This document shows positions 1 through 15,600 of a stretch of 64,000 nt of DNA, one piece after another. Position 1 is the first letter of the stretch; each line of letters begins with the position of its first letter. Origin of the DNA: Sipunculus nudus. Taxonomy: Eukaryota; Annelida; Sipuncula; Golfingiida; Sipunculidae. Made by a program: the position numbers and the translations under genes. The stretch is from NCBI GenBank assembly GCA_026874595.1, contig CM049318.1, forward strand, positions 27,494,956 through 27,558,955. The letters run 5' to 3'. The notes below the pieces were generated by a model. That model saw only the letters and a program-made list of their open reading frames with translations. It had not been told where the DNA came from and made no database searches.

Positions 1-181
1 GTTTAGAAAACATTTGTTCCATGAAAGTGGATATATTTAAACTTGATCATACGGATTCAGTCAACAACACTGGAACACAATAAAATACCCAGATTTTTTT
101 ACTTTTCTAAGAATAAGGACATATATGGTCCTGTGATTAATTTTATTTAACAGAAAATGAAGCAGATACTTTGTGACTTAC

Positions 182-625
182 ATCTTCTAGATCTGATGTT
201 CCACAATCCTACTGCACCTTGGGCTGTCGCCATGCCGATAGCGTTAACAGTGTGGTGATTTGGATCCGTCCAGTTCATAAACGTATACATACCCGGCACC
301 AAGCCCCGACCGACAGCAATGTTTGGAGCAGTCCAGCTTACCCAGAAATCTAGATACTGGTCACACTGCATAATATCGGGCGTGTCGACCTGAAGAACCT
401 CATTACCATACCCAAAGGAGTTCCGGATAACAGAGCGCTGGTTATTCCATCCTCCGATCACAATCTCGTAAGCCTCATCACGCAGGTTTCCAGGTACTGA
501 CGTCAGTGCCAGGTGGCCATCTTTACAGGCCTTTAGTGAGAACACAAACGAGTTGTGACCCACCGCACTCATCCAGTGTGTGTCGTAGGCGTGTACTCCC
601 GGTGTCCGGATCATCCATGGGTCAC
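182..625 (-). CDS. Repeat R24, complete Methyltransf_FA domain in one exon
   Basis: A 444-nt phase 1-1 exon: DPWMIRTPGVHAYDTHW, FSLKACKDGHLAL, YEIVIGGWNNQRSVIR, TPDIMQCDQYLDFWVSW, VGRGLVPGMYTFMNW, VGLWNIRSRR, donor gtaagt. Acceptor acttctag. The phase-1 donor shows that the gene continues beyond position 1. It is similar to R12 (YDT-x-W, IGGW). Confidence 0.92.
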
Positions 626-3600
626 CTAGAAGTGAAATTGTACAGATGTTATTTATTATTGTTACAGGGTGCATATAAAAGCAGACCAAACTCTCTCACT
701 AGTGAAACTTGCTTTTCTAGCGGAAAGGTTGGAAAGCCAGAAATGTGCACCACCATCATGGGTGGAATCCTAGATCAGCCAAATATTTTCCCCTGAGCCA
801 ACTTTCTGTGTTGCATAATGACCATCAGTGTTGTGACAGTGTGACCTAACAGCCGCAAAACATCCTTCTTATCCGCATATCCGTACATCTGCATTCTACT
901 GCCATTTTATGATATACCGGTAATGGTAAAGAAACTATTAAAACAGTAAATCCTTTAATCATAAATGATGTATTATGAGTTCTAAACAGGAATTCTACTT
1001 TCAAATGGAGTCATCTTAGTATTTTAAAGACACTGATCGATGAAATTTGCTTAATTTTGAAAATAAAGCATACTGCATGAATTGGTCAACATCTTAAAAA
1101 CACTTTATTATTTTGAATTATTATGTTTTTCATACAGCTGCCTCCCTGAGTATTCAGCTACTTTATCCTTACAAGCTTTTATGGGCACTTTTTTCCTACC
1201 TCATTTTTTTTAAATCACTGATTAAAATACATAAACTCAACAAAAATTTAACAAAATATTATCATTTTTAATTATGTCTTTCATACAACAACCTCCTTCA
1301 TTTATTAGGTAAAACCACTTTATCATATATGCTTTCAAGTGAACTTCAAGTTGTACCTCATTACCTCTAAATCACTGATTAAAAAAAAAGAGATTAAATA
1401 CAAAATGAATTTGGGTATTTGTTAATCTGTTTGTAATGCATAAATAAATATTGACAATGCAACCTTCTGGTGATATTAAAGAGACTAAAAGAAAAATTTA
1501 AATAAAACATCTGCGACTGTTGGACTGCATGTTTTAAATTTGAGCACTTTCCTGTTTTTCAGAGACTTCTCAGGTCTACACCTATACAATAGAAGGTACC
1601 AACCATTGCCTTGATCAAAATTCCACACTGCGTCACCACTCCCGAACCCGGTAGAAACTGCCACTGCATTAATGGGTCTGAAGTTTGGGTCCCTGTATGC
1701 CATGAACGCGTGGCTGTTTAACTTTCCGGTTCCCACCATGACAGTCTGGTTCACCCAGCTGATCCAGAAACTCCTCATGCTGTGAAAGCAAAAGTAAAAT
1801 TCAGATAAATGTTCAAAAATAATTAGGCCAAGGGAATAAAGGTAGGTTTCATTGTCACCTTTGTTCACATATCAGTGCGGCTGTACCAATTTTTCAACAT
1901 GATAATAATATAATGGTTTTGATAAACATCATTACAAAAGGATATTGTGTCAAAATTTTATTTAATTATTTTCTTGAATGAAATGCCATTCTGTCTAGAG
2001 CTTGAATTCAGTAAATATCAACTGAAAAATCAAAATAAAAACATTTTTTATGCAGGGGGTTAAACATGACAAGTGTTGTGCCTGATAAACCAATTTTTCT
2101 ATTTTCTTTTGGCCTTATTACTTTACTTTAAGATAGGTCCATGGCCTGTTGGTGGTACAGTCTGTGGAATTAGTAAGAAGGTAACCATATGATAAGAATG
2201 ATATGTTTTCATTAAGCTTCCTGGATTTCAGGTCTGATATGCACGGGTCTAGGAGAAATCCTGTAGTTTACACATTGGAGCAAATCTCTGATTTTTTTAT
2301 TGCAGTATCCTTATTGCATTTGCAGCATGGCAGGGTGTGAATTGAGGATCTGCCATCCGGAAGTCAATCATCTCAACAATTAGACAATATCCTTCCCATC
2401 AAGAGATTTGACCTATCTACCAGAGGACTTATGCTCCACCCTTTAAACCTAATTAAGCTCATGAGCCCGAAAAACTTTCCTACTCAGAAGGCCATCCATG
2501 CCCATGGTTGTGAGAGCTGTTTACATGACAATACTGATGTAACAAAGGTTGATGATGCATGACATCTTATTGACTGGAATTAGCTGGAATTGCCATATCT
2601 CTGTTCTCCAGTGATGAATATATCACAGTCATCGTGAATTGCTTGGTCATATCTTGGATTATTTGTCTCATACAAATCTTGTTCTCCAGGACTTATGCAT
2701 AATAATCAAGGTAATAAACAGGCTTTAACATTTGGTCATCTATCTGGGGCATTTAACTTGGGTTGCCTTAATGGGAATAAACATTAATTTTTACATGGTT
2801 TCAAACATTGAAAGCTTTGGCAAAATACCTATAGTAAGTTAAAATATTTTTTCTGTATATCTGGAGATATGGTATTATATAATGATATAAAAATATATTC
2901 GGTTGCACTGGATGATAAGCTTACCTGTCGCAACTCAGAATGCCTGGTGTACGTGCAGTGACGACGTTATTGCCTTGTTTTCTATTTCTGATCACAGACT
3001 GTGAATTCCTCCAACCTCCGATCACGACCTCATAGGCGTTCGTTTCATTACCTATAGAACAGTTTGTGAGTTTTTTGTCATGTTATGCTTAAAACTAACT
3101 GTTCTGCAATTGATTAGTCAATGATCAAGAAAACCTGCATTTCACCTCCCATTATCAGGCACTTGCAGGGTGTACAGCACATCATTACGATAAAGTAGGA
3201 ATGAATATACAGAACAAGACATTTGCAAAAGTGCATTACATGCCTGTTGTATGCCTTGTGACCTCATAAAGTATGCATTAATTTTGCCAAGAATTTAATT
3301 AATGTGTGAAACTGTTTTGTTTACTATTATAATGATTTTAATAAAAATCCATAAGAGTTTTGGTAAGTCATCATGGGGCCACCAAAATCTGGTGAACTCT
3401 GACTTCATTAAATATGCATGGATTTTGCTGGGAAACAAACTTACTTCAGATATTATATTGGTCAATTTTTCTATTGGAATTCATTATAAATCCATCATAT
3501 TCCTGGTATGTTATTGTGGCAACACCACAAAGTAGCCTGGTGACCTATGACCTCATTAAATAAGTTGATTAGGCCTGTAATCAAACTCAGGCAAAAAAAA

Positions 3601-6600
3601 CTATTGGTAAGTAGTTATGGTGAGTTTGGTGAATCACTGAAGCCCTGGTAAGTTAACGGCTTGACACTAAAGTTAAGGGAAGGAAGCAGGACCATGGGAA
3701 TACCATAACACTTCCCTTCATAGACTGGCGTATAAAAATTAGGAAAAATTGAGTAAAGTCAAGGAAAAAGTAGGAGTGAAACCAAACAGGTAAGAGCAGT
3801 ATTCAGTTATATTAGGTACCCAAATGTAAAATGAAAAAAAAACAGATCTTACAGAGAACATAATTAAAATTAACGATTTTTCTATCTAGCTATGTTAGGA
3901 CCTGCATTCTTGTGATCATACAGAGGTCCAAATTGCCCAGAAGTAATTACTTACAATAACCAAAGCTCAATTTCAATTCCTGGCATTTGGAAATTGCATT
4001 TTACATAGCAAAACAAAGAAGTACACATAAAAATTTTTAGAAAATTTAGTACATTTTATTTTTCGGAATTTTACTGTGTAAACATGAAAGATCATTTGTA
4101 CATATACCATTGGATAGAATGTAGTAATAGATTTAAAATCATTCATAACAACTTTTGGACTGATTTTAAGTGCTGCATGGGATTTTAGGGATTCAACCTT
4201 AAATGAGATAAATGAACCAAAGATACACTGATGAATCAGTTAATATGATGGCTTTTAATCAAAAGCAAACAGTTCAACTACTGATGATCACTTCAGTGGA
4301 TCTCTGGAGAGGACAAACAGACACTTAAAAAAAAAAATAACATTACTTCTTGTTAGAGGTTACTACCTTAATGCTAACTTAACTAATATAAGTATGTACA
4401 TCTGCAGTATTTCATTCTGGTTTCAGACTCGGTGACAGGGCAGTCGCACATGCAACCCTCTCATTTTATATTCTGGTGTTAAAATGGAGCGCCGCCTACT
4501 GTATCTGCGGGCCCTGGGAGTGTAATCATCCCCATTGCTGGGTTATACCACCAATGAACTCCTGAAAGGCGCACTCCTTTGTGAGCGAAACATGGCTGTG
4601 GGGCACAATCTTCCCATTAAGCTTGCAGAATGCTCATCCTGGGTGGGGGCTGACCTCGACAAATCTCACTGCCATGGCTAAGTTTCAAACTCCCGATCTC
4701 CAGACTTTGAGTCCTGTGCTCTACCCCTAAACTACAGTAGCTGGTCTGGACAAACAGTATTACATACCTGGTGTCTGTTGTAGCAACAGGTGAACATCAT
4801 TACACGCCTGGACCTTGAATGTCACAGAAGTTCCATTGACCACCAGGTAACCACGCTCGTATGTGTAGTCATTGTTGGTGATCGGGATGAAAACATTGCC
4901 TGCATTAAAAGCAAATCAAGGATTGAACTGATTCCACTAAAGATGCTAAGAATTGTATCTATGTTTAAGTTACATAAGTTAATCATCTACAGCTGGTTAT
5001 AATACATGGTTGGTTCAATAAAATATCTCCAGCTTGTTATTAGACCTTTGGATCAATTCAAAATTTTCAATTCAAATTCAATGGTTTTCCGAAACTTAAA
5101 TTCCACTTCAATTCAATATGCTGGGATAAAATATCAATTCTAATTCAATTCTTATTTTTTTTTAATTCACATCTACTTTGAAATTAAACAAAGTTTTCTC
5201 TTTTGACATCAAGATATTTATTAGCTAGTGTGCTGATGCATACACAAAATTCAGTAAGAGAGATAAGCAGCGGCATTTCCCCCCTTGTCACGCTGTTTGT
5301 GAGACCCATAAGAGTCATTCAAGTTCAACTTCAGTCACACACATGGCTTAACTGCTGAGTGAACAGATCCATGAAAGGAGCCAATTCTGAAGAGCTGTAT
5401 GTGAGCAATAATAGAAATGTGAAATATGAAAATTTGTTCACTTATTCTGCTAAATTTGTCTGAGCCAGTGCATTTCAATTCCAATTCATTTAATTTTTAT
5501 TTCTATAAATTAAATTCATGCAATTTTCTTCTAATTTAATTCAAAATCAATTAAATTCAATTCAGAATTGATCCTAAGTCTGCCTTTTATGATATCTTGT
5601 GAATATATTATTTACAGTTCATGATAATTGCATCAAAAAAAATTATCTACAGTGACTTAGTGCCTTATGAAATGCATTAAATAACTAATTATATAAGTCA
5701 ACTTGGTTCAGAATGTTTAACAAGTGACCCATGGGTCATGACGCTCAGCTGAATGGGAAGAGATTCACAAAAGGAAATTTTATCATCTGAATGGTAGTAT
5801 ATACCCATTCAACTGAAGCATCAAACAGATTTACCAACAGGCCAAGATTGTGTCTGTATTTATATATCTCAAAAATAGAGAAAAAAATGCGTAAAAAATA
5901 CAGGTGGCTCCACCAGTCTGCAGAAACTAATAAAAAGACTTGATGGTCAATATGCATGCAAAGAATCATGGTGATATCTGCATTAGTTGTTCAGATACTT
6001 CAGCTTTTGTATCAAAATTTCCATTATTCTGAGGGATACTTCAGAGTCCTATAGCTTGAAGGATACAGGTAACAGAGACCTAATTTCAGGTTTCCACAGA
6101 CACTTTTCATGGGCCTCCTTGCATGAAAAGAATGAAGATTCTAGGTCCAGTTGTTACAATTTGTGCCACGTTAACAGATGGCAGCATCCTTAAAGGTCTC
6201 AAAAATAGAGGAAAAAATTCGAAAAATTGAATAAAATATAGGTGGCACCACCAGTCTCCAGAAACTGATCAAACACTCCATAATCCATATCCATGCAAAG
6301 AATCATGGTGATCTCTGCATTAGTTGTATAGATACTTTAGCTTTTGTATCAAATTGTCCATTATTCTGAGGGATACTTCAGAGTCCTATAGCTTGAAGGA
6401 TATGGGAAACAGAGACCTAATTTCAGGTTTCCACAGACCCTTTTCATGGGCCTCCTTGCATGACAAGAATGAAGATTCTAGGTCCAGTTGTTACGATTTG
6501 TACCCTGTTGACAGATAACCTATTCTTTAAAGGTCTCAAAAATAGAGAAAAAAATTCGTAAAAAATTGAAAAAAAATAGAGGTGGCACACCCAGTCTGCA

Positions 6601-9600
6601 GAAACTGATGGAACACCTCATGATCAATATGTATGCCAAAAATCATGACCATCAGTGTAGTAGTTATTGAGATACTGTAGTTTTTGTATCAAATTTTTCA
6701 TTATTATGGGGGGTATTTTGGAGCCATACAGCTTAAAGGATATGGGTAACAGAGACCTCCCTGTGTGTCAAGAATGAAGATTCTAGGTCAAGTTGATATG
6801 ATTTTGGACCTGTTAACAGATGTTCATATCTTTAAAGGACTCAAAAATAGAGAAAAAAAATCGTAAAAAAAGCTGAACAAATACAGGTGGTGCCACCAGT
6901 CTGCAGAAACTGATGAAACACTCCATGATCAATATCCATGCAAACAATTATGGTGATCTCTGCATTAGTTGTTGAGATACTTCAGTTTTGTATCAAATTT
7001 TCCATTATTCTGAGCTGTACTTTGGAGTGCCATAGCTCAAAGGATATGGGTAACAGAGACCTAATTTCAGGTTTCCATGGAGACTTTTCATAGGTCTCCC
7101 ACTGTGTCAAGAATGAAGATTCTAGGTCCAGTCTTTACGATTTGTACCCTGTTAACAGATGTTCACATTTTTAAAGGTCTCAAAAATAGAGAAAACTATT
7201 TGTAAGTAAACAAAAAATACCAATGGCGCCACCAGTCTGCAGAAACTGATGAATTACCTCTTGATCAATATGTATGCCGAAAATCACGACCATCAGTGTT
7301 GTAGTTATTGAGATGTTGCAGTTTGTTTTTATCAAATTTTTCATTATTCTGGGGGGGTTATTGTTGCCCCACAGCTCAAAGGATATGGGAAACAGAGACC
7401 TTATTTCAGGTTTCCATGGAGACTTATCATAGGTATCTCAATGTGTCAAGAATGAATATTCTAGGTCCAGTCTTAATGATTTGTGCCCTGTTAACAGATG
7501 TTCACATTTTTAAAGACCTCAAAAACATAGAAAACAATTCGTAAAGAATTGAAAAATACAGGAGGCGCCACCAGTCTGCAGAAACTGATGAAACATCTCA
7601 TGATTAATAAGTATGCCAAAAATCATGACCATCAGTGATGTATTATTGAGATATTGAAGTTTTTGTATGAATTTTTTTTTACTATTCTGGGGGGTACTTT
7701 GGGGCCCTATAGCTCAAAGGATATGGGTAACAGAGACCTAATTTCTGGTTTCCATGGAGACTTTTCATAGATCTCTCACTGTGTCAAGAATGAAGATTTT
7801 AGGTCCAGTCCATACGATTTGTGCCCTGTTAACAGATGTTCACATTTTTAAAGGTCTCAAAATTAAAGAAAAATATTCGTAAAAATCAAAAATACAGGTG
7901 GCGCCACCAGTCTGCAGGAACTGATGGAACATCTCATGATCAATATGTGTGCCAAAAGTCATGACCATCAGGGATGTAGTTAATGAGATATTGAAGTTTT
8001 TGTATGAAATTTTTGACTATTCTGGGGGGTACTTTGGGGCCCCATAGCTAGAAGAATATGGGTAACATAAACCTTATTTCTGGTTTCCAAGGAGATTTTT
8101 TATGGACCTCTCAGAATCTCAAGTTACAAGATTCTAGGTCCAGTGGTTACGATTTGTGCCTGGTTAACAGACAGACGGACGACAGACAAAGAGTGATCAC
8201 TATAGCTCAGATGACTTACAGTCAGCTGAGCTAAAAATAGAAAATAACCTCTAAATCTCCTATTATTTTACATACCATCACTAAAGGCTATTGACCAGTT
8301 TCCACTTGCTCCCTGGTAAGTGTTGGCTACGAGAGATGTGACGGACACAGACTCCGTGAAAATAGTCCAAGTCAAGATCGTGTTCTGTCCAACCTCCCCA
8401 CCTGAACCTACCACAATGGAATTGTTTGTCCACTGCACCCAGAAAGCTTGATCTGCAGTACAGCTCAGGATATTAGGTGTTGAGCTTTCTGCGAGCACTG
8501 CCTTAGTTGTGCCATTACGCATTACCGTTTTTGTGTTCCCTGCATCACCAATGTCAATCTCATACATTTTTCCAGCCCTGACGAAAGGTATCTGAGACAA
8601 AGTCACAATGGCGTTGTTGCATGCTGTTACTTTGAAGATAAAACTGTTACGGTCCCGCAGCATTGTCCAGTAGCCATCCCATAATACATCATTTGGTGAT
8701 GAGTAGGACAGGGCCGTCACTGGAAGGTGAAACACACAGGCAGCAGTGCAAAATATGGTTCATTTCGAGGCATATATACTGAATTTGCATTTTTATCCAT
8801 TCTATTTACAGAAATGCAAAGACTTCAGGATATCTTGCAATTAAAAATTATTTGCAAAAAAATTTTCTGATGTATGTGAATGCACATAAATTATTAATTA
8901 TTTCCTCAGAATCACAAATGCAAAATGTTTATCTTTAATAACTTGCAGCAAATTTATATCATATTCTCACAGGAACATGAGAGTGGAATAAAACATAAAA
9001 GATAATCCAAGTTAAGAAAAACAATCTAAGTATTACTTATTAAAGCTTATCTGTTACACTGAATTTGACTGAGGCTTAATATATAATTAATCAGACTTAT
9101 TAGATCTTTAAAATGGATACACATTTCTTACGTATTACTGGATGAGAAAATGAATATCAAATTTTTAAAAATCTGGATCTTCTTTGAAGCCGTGTTGTCT
9201 GGTTTTTCTTTCGGTTTTGGAAAGAAATTATGGGATGTATTATCATAAAACTTACCTTGATCCTGCTCAAACTCCCAGTGTCCATTGGAACCGATGTTCG
9301 TTGACAGCGCAATACTGTTGACGTTATTCGGCCCATTGTTGGTCCATGAAAGAATGGGTTCCTCGAACGGGAGACCACGGCCAATCCTGACAGCGTTGTT
9401 ATCCCAAGCCACCCAGAACCTGCGGAATCTTTTACAGTCCAGCAGGCCAGGCATCATTGTTTCGTTCTTCACCTGACCTCTAAAGGATATTGACACGTTC
9501 TGGTTGTTGCTGGTACCTAGTTTCACCTCAACAGCACTGTAACAAATTGTAGGAATAAAATCAAACATTGGTACAAAATAAAGAAGTGATAGATCAGTTT

Positions 9601-12600
9601 CATGAATACAAAGTCCCTTTAGTGGCGGAAAGTGGGCTGGCATGATAATGACATATTTTGAACTTGAAAAAATTAAATAAGATCTTTAAGTTATTCACCG
9701 AAATATCACAGACAATTTCAATACCTTAATAATTACATAACTTGAAATTGATTGGGACCATAAAGGTTCTCAAGATGCCCAGTGGTCATAACTGATTTCT
9801 GACAAGTTTGTAAGGGACCATCAATTGACAATTCCATAGAAATGTCTTAAATGGTTCTTGCAATAATGTTTATGAAGGGAATTCCACAACTGCTTTCTGG
9901 CAGACATAGAGGAAAAACCTCAGTACTAAATGCTAAAAGCCTTAGTAGTCCCAGTTATGCTCCACACAACACTTAAAAGATTTACCTATCAAACCTTCCA
10001 GCCTGTGGAGAGAGTGCCAGGTACGCATCCCAGCAGGCCTTGATCTTGAAGGTAAAGTACTGCCTCGCGGTATTGGGAACGAACCATGCCTTGGAGTAAT
10101 CAAACTGAGACTGCGTGTGAATCTGGTAGGTGTCACCTGAAACAAAGTGATCAACCAAAAGTAGTCTAAAATAGAATAAAAACAGAATTTATTTGTACTT
10201 TATTGATGAAACCTTTTATTTGTAACTGTTTAAGAGTTTAAGAGCTTGGACTCAATATATAATGTACTGACACCAAAGGGTGTCTACAGTTTTTTTGGCC
10301 ATTATTTCATTAAGATTTCTTTTCATGAAGTGTTATGTCATGAAGGATAACATAAAGGCCTAGTTAATAAAAAGAAACAAATAGCATATAAAAGCTAAAT
10401 AGTACACTAGATTTTCTATTAGAGGAATAACCCCATTTTTCATGATATATTTAATTTTTCAATGGCAGCTGGTTTTTAACAAAACAAAGTTATAATGTAT
10501 TTCAACATAGCATACAAGGCCATACTAACAGTAGCTCATCATAGGTGAAGGCAATGTAATGGCTTTTCTGACTGTTCCAATATATTTTAATCAGAAATTT
10601 ACACTATTGGACAAAATTTATATTCTCGTAATACAATGTTAGTAATTTGCTATCATTAAAGGGACATCATTATAGGAGCAATATATGCACATTCCTTCAT
10701 ACTATCAGTTCAGTTTTGCTTTATACAAAAGTGTCCCAGCAAAACATTCCCAGCGAACAGTCTCAGTACCTAACATATGGCTGTTTAACACCTTGTTATA
10801 GGTCTGCATGTTGGTAAATACGGTCCAAGTGTGTCTGTTTACCATAACAAGGTCGTGTGACCAGAGGTCCGATTCTGAGCAGCGAGAGAGTGTTTTAGTC
10901 AGTTGTAATTTTTGGGCCAAGTCAGTCAGGGCATCTCCTGGTCGACTAATGTTGTGGCTCCGGGATGCATACGGCTGGATGCGCTGTGTTAATGTTGACA
11001 GCTGTGATCGCGCCCGCTTCACTATTTTTGACACTCCTTTACAGGAGTAAGTGTTAAGGAGTAAGTAAATGGTTTCAAGGCAATATTTGGCAGGTACATT
11101 TTTATATTAAAGGGAAGAAGCCATTTTTTGTCTTAATTCAACATGCTCTATGGGTGATAGGGCCCCTTTAAGGAGAACTACTACTCAGGTTGCATTGTGT
11201 GGACATATCCTACCGTGGTGTTGTCCAAATCTCCAGTTTGCAGGCCCGGTGGATTTGATCCACACTGCATTAACACCATGGGGACTAGGATCTGTCCAGT
11301 CTAGGAATCGACTAGCACCTGGAGTTGTTCCAAGGCCGACCTGCAACAAAGTATCATAACTGTGAAGAGTAAAAAGCCAGTGGTGTGCCAACTGATTTAT
11401 TATATCGATGACTGCTTGGTATCTTTCTAAACAATTAAACCATTTGCAATTTTGAGTAATTGGTCACAAACAATTGTTTGCAGTTTGCACATCCAAAGAA
11501 GTGATATAATCCCCCAAAAAATCCTTATTCTGTCAGAGATGTAAGAAAGACAGTCATAAAACAGTAGGCAGCATTAAATCTTAACCTTGTGCATCAAATG
11601 AGTGTCAACAGTCCGGCCCTCACTTGACCTTTAAGCTTGATGTACAAGTTAGACTGAATTTACTCAGTCAGTATATTTTAGGTACAATTCTTTACAGCAT
11701 AGCTCACAGTAATATAGATGGTACATCAAGTAACCAAATAATAATCAATCAGTGTTTGTTTTTTATCTTTCAATCATCGAATATGATCTGTCCTACCACT
11801 AGTAAAAGCAGAACTCAGCCAGGTCATTTTCATGGCCTTGATACACCTTTTCCATGAGCATACGCCCTGAGTGTAACAATCATTTTTGTGTTTAGGTCAA
11901 ACAATTAAGCATCACAGGTTCTGTCAACTGACATATACAAGCCACAGGCTCTAAAATAAGTTTGCCATAAAAAAGAAGCAAGTGCACTTTCCAAATTTTG
12001 AGTACAACTGGTCTTTTCTTGTTCATTCACCAGACCTGAACACATAGTGTCAGTCTTCACCAATAGGTGTCACTAGCTTGGTGGTTGTATAGGTCTATTT
12101 ATAAGAAATATTATTCAATCCTACTAAAATTTGTAACTATGCAACCTGAAATAATAAAGGATAAATAATGGTGCTTTTTATTAGTATTATGTTAAAGCAA
12201 GTGGCATGTGGTCACTGATATAATACAGTAAAGTATATACAGTAATCCTTAAAATTACACCAATGGGACCACAATAAAGTGGTCGCATTTTTGAGGTGCC
12301 CGTGTAAGTGAGGCCTTACAAAAAGAAAACCAGGAAAATGAACAAGAGGTCATTTTATTGAAGTGGTTGACTATCAGAGGTGATTTTTAGCCAAGGTTTT
12401 ACTTTAACTGTACCTCGATCCGTCCTCCCTCCCAGCTTATCCAGTAGTAGTTCCAGTCGTTACAGACGAGGACACCGTTCAGGTCCGTGAACCTCTCCTC
12501 TCTTCCTCCGACTGATGAACGGATAACTACCCTCCTGTAGCCCTCAGTCCCAATCTCAACCTGGAAGACAGGGATGTGACAGGCATTAACTGATGTAAAA

Positions 12601-15600
12601 ACAAGAGCACCTCAAAAGTACATAATACCTGTATCATGTTTTGATCTCTGATCTCTTTAATATGCATAGTTTCTGCCTAGAATTGAACCCAGGTGAGATA
12701 TTTTATTGGTAAACATTAACAGAGTGCCATCAAAATCCATCCAATTCCTGATAAGTTAACCTAAAGCAAACAATCACTGAAACAACTATCTGATAGAGAA
12801 ATTATGAAATTCAGCAAGATATTATCTGTACAGAGATTATTCTGTCTTATAAGGTTTGGGACCATTTTCTAAAAGGATGGGAAAGGGGGTATTAATTTTT
12901 GCATATGATTTTAAAATAGCTGAAGGAAAGATACAGCAAGATTCAGCAGGAGCTACTTTTCACATCAATGCCTATTTTCCTTAGCTCCTCATGCAGTTTT
13001 TATACACTGCAGTCATCCAAGATATCTTTCTGTGTAATCACTGCTTGTATAGTAAGATTTTCTGGGTAGGAACACCAGGATGCACACACAGAGTTAAAAC
13101 CTGAGATTCTGACCAATTGAGAGTATGGTATCCCAATGTGCATTCAGCTCAAAATTAAACATGCGACATCCTCTCTAGTTCTGCTGATAACAGCTCTTCC
13201 GGAACAGGGCCAAGAATGAGATTGGGTCTGATTACAATTCTTTCTCTGTGCGCATGCAGGTTTCTTAACCAGAAAACCTTGCCATACAAAAAGAGATCTG
13301 GGATAACTGCAGTGTATAACCATTGAGTGAGGAGTGTAATTTTACCTAGCATACATGCATGCAAAAGTGCGAGGGTTATTGATCTCACCTCGTATGTGTC
13401 TGTAGTGGTGACTTCTGGGATATCCGAGAGGGCCAGACATACAGCACTGCAGGTGTTTACAGAGAATGTCAGCGTGGTTTTGTCTGTTGATGTGAACCAG
13501 AACTTCTGGTATGTGTTGGTGGTGCTCAAGAAATTCACACTCTCACCTGAATAAACAACAGCAGAAAGTTTCAGTGCTCATATCCAGATTTAAAGAATAA
13601 ATCATAATTAGATCTAAATAAAATAATTGTCCTTAAAAGCTTCAGAAGCCCATGTTTATTAGAGATATACAATGTGAGTAATAATGCTGAAGAGAGTTAC
13701 ACATTTGGATAATTATAGAACAGTGTCCTCAAGCACAATGAAGATGTATGACAAAGTTATTAAATATCTGAAGTTGTGTTTGTGCTTTCTGAGACATTTC
13801 TTCTAAAGGGAGTAAAAATGCAGGGCTTGACATTAACTGTTGACCGCCTGCCCAGGGCAGGTAAAAGTTCAAGAAAATGGTGGTAGGGCAAGCGGGCAAG
13901 TGGGCACCTACTTACCTGAATGGGCAAGTGGGTAAAACTTAAACCTTTACAATAAAGCCTGAATCTTAAGTTGATGAAAGCATATTGTAATACCTCTCTC
14001 TTAAATTTCCTGTATGTCTATTTAGAAATTCCAAAGAGAAATATTATTAACAAACCATCATTTTAACAAGTTTATTGTATCAATATAATAGAGATGAAAA
14101 CACTTTTTTGTTTCTGATATTTGTAGGACAAGTAAAAATTAATGTAGGGTCAGTGATAGCTAGATTATACTTTCCAAGAAAGCAAGTACTTTCAAAAGAT
14201 TTTGTTGAACCCTGTAGTGGAACAACTAATTACTATATGCATTAGGTTACAAAAGTACCACATAAAATTATAACATAATGTAACTACTTGATGAGGTCAT
14301 ATTTACCCATATCAGTTGTAAACTCCCACTCTGCTGAGCTTGAGTCTGCACCCTCCCCAGAACGAGGGGCGATACCGTTAACTACTGGCACAGCGCCACC
14401 AGGGATCACATACTGTGCCAGCCTCAAGTTGGGCCATGACCCTTGACCTACAGATACAGCGGTACCTCTCCAGTCGACCCAGAACCTCCTCATCTTGTCA
14501 CATGACAACAAGTCCGGCATCAGGAGATCCTGCACTGGTTGACCCTGCTCAGTGTCACGGATGACGAGTCGCTGGTTGTTCTGTGCACCCAGTGTGACCT
14601 CATACTTCGGCATGCTGGTGCTTTGAGCGAACAGGCCAATCTTAGCGCTCCTGCACGATTCCACCTGGAACTCGAAGAAGTTTGACCTTGTGGGCATCTG
14701 GAACCTCCCATAGTCATCTGTAGTATCAGTCTGTAGGATGTACACATCATCTGAAAATACAAGGAACATTTAACTTATTTTAATATTATGATCAAATAGA
14801 CCTTGCAATTGGGGTGTAAGAATGCATCAAAGAATCTATGCATTTTTGGAGGCAATAAACTAAGAGAGAGCATTTTTTTCTTCATTTACTGAAATTTACT
14901 TACATCCATTTTGCTTAAATTGCTATTATTTTATAAAAAGTCTGAAATTTACTACTCAAGTAAGAACTGAATTGAGAATTGAATTGAATTTAAATAATCG
15001 ATAACTGAATCAATTCTAATGGCCCTCACAATTCACAGGCCCACCTTGCAACATGGGACACTACCGTAAAATCTCCACTTAAAACCGCGGTTTAATCAAG
15101 AAATTAAAAATCTTGAAATCAGGTTGTTTTCCTGAAAACACTGCGGTTTTTACTAGAAGGGTTTTCTGAATATCTTCCCGGCAGACATCGTTTTTGGGCC
15201 GGGCGAGGGGGCAATAATATGGCTATTTTCAAATGCCGCCCATAGCAGCAGTCTTGCATGCATGGGAGCCATGTGTAAATTTGTTATTTATGATTATTTG
15301 TTATTTATGATTATTTGTTATTTTTAAATTAAATGTTGCTGATTATCTATTGTGCGATATATAAATTGTTATAAAAATCTTGGTAATTTGCACCCAATAA
15401 TACGGTTATAACACCCCTATTGTAACACAGCAGCTCACTTCGTTGGGCATTGTCAAGCAAAATTGAAATGAATGCCTACTTTAAACCCATTTGTGGCATT
15501 ATTCAGCAACGATTATTTATTTGAAACGTAAAATGAATAAAAAACTGAGTCGTAAAGGATCGCACAGTGGCGGACTTTCGATTTAAAATTAAGATTGAGT

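Noticed and set aside
506-796. Plus-strand open frames opposite the domain exons (for example 506-796, 9285-9476, 21340-21573, 35610-35870, 53228-53533)
   Set aside because: They lie antisense to confirmed exons, whose codon structure keeps the opposite strand open. No domain or start context supports them.
5987-7544. Three similar plus-strand frames (5987-6193, 6324-6518, 7308-7544) suggesting a small gene family
   Set aside because: They are the same stretch of successive family A tandem units and break in other units, so they reflect repetition and not coding.
10705-11034. 109-codon minus-strand frame as an extra exon or gene
   Set aside because: Does not resemble the domain, does not fit phase-1 splicing, and sits inside a candidate MITE whose GC content explains the open frame.
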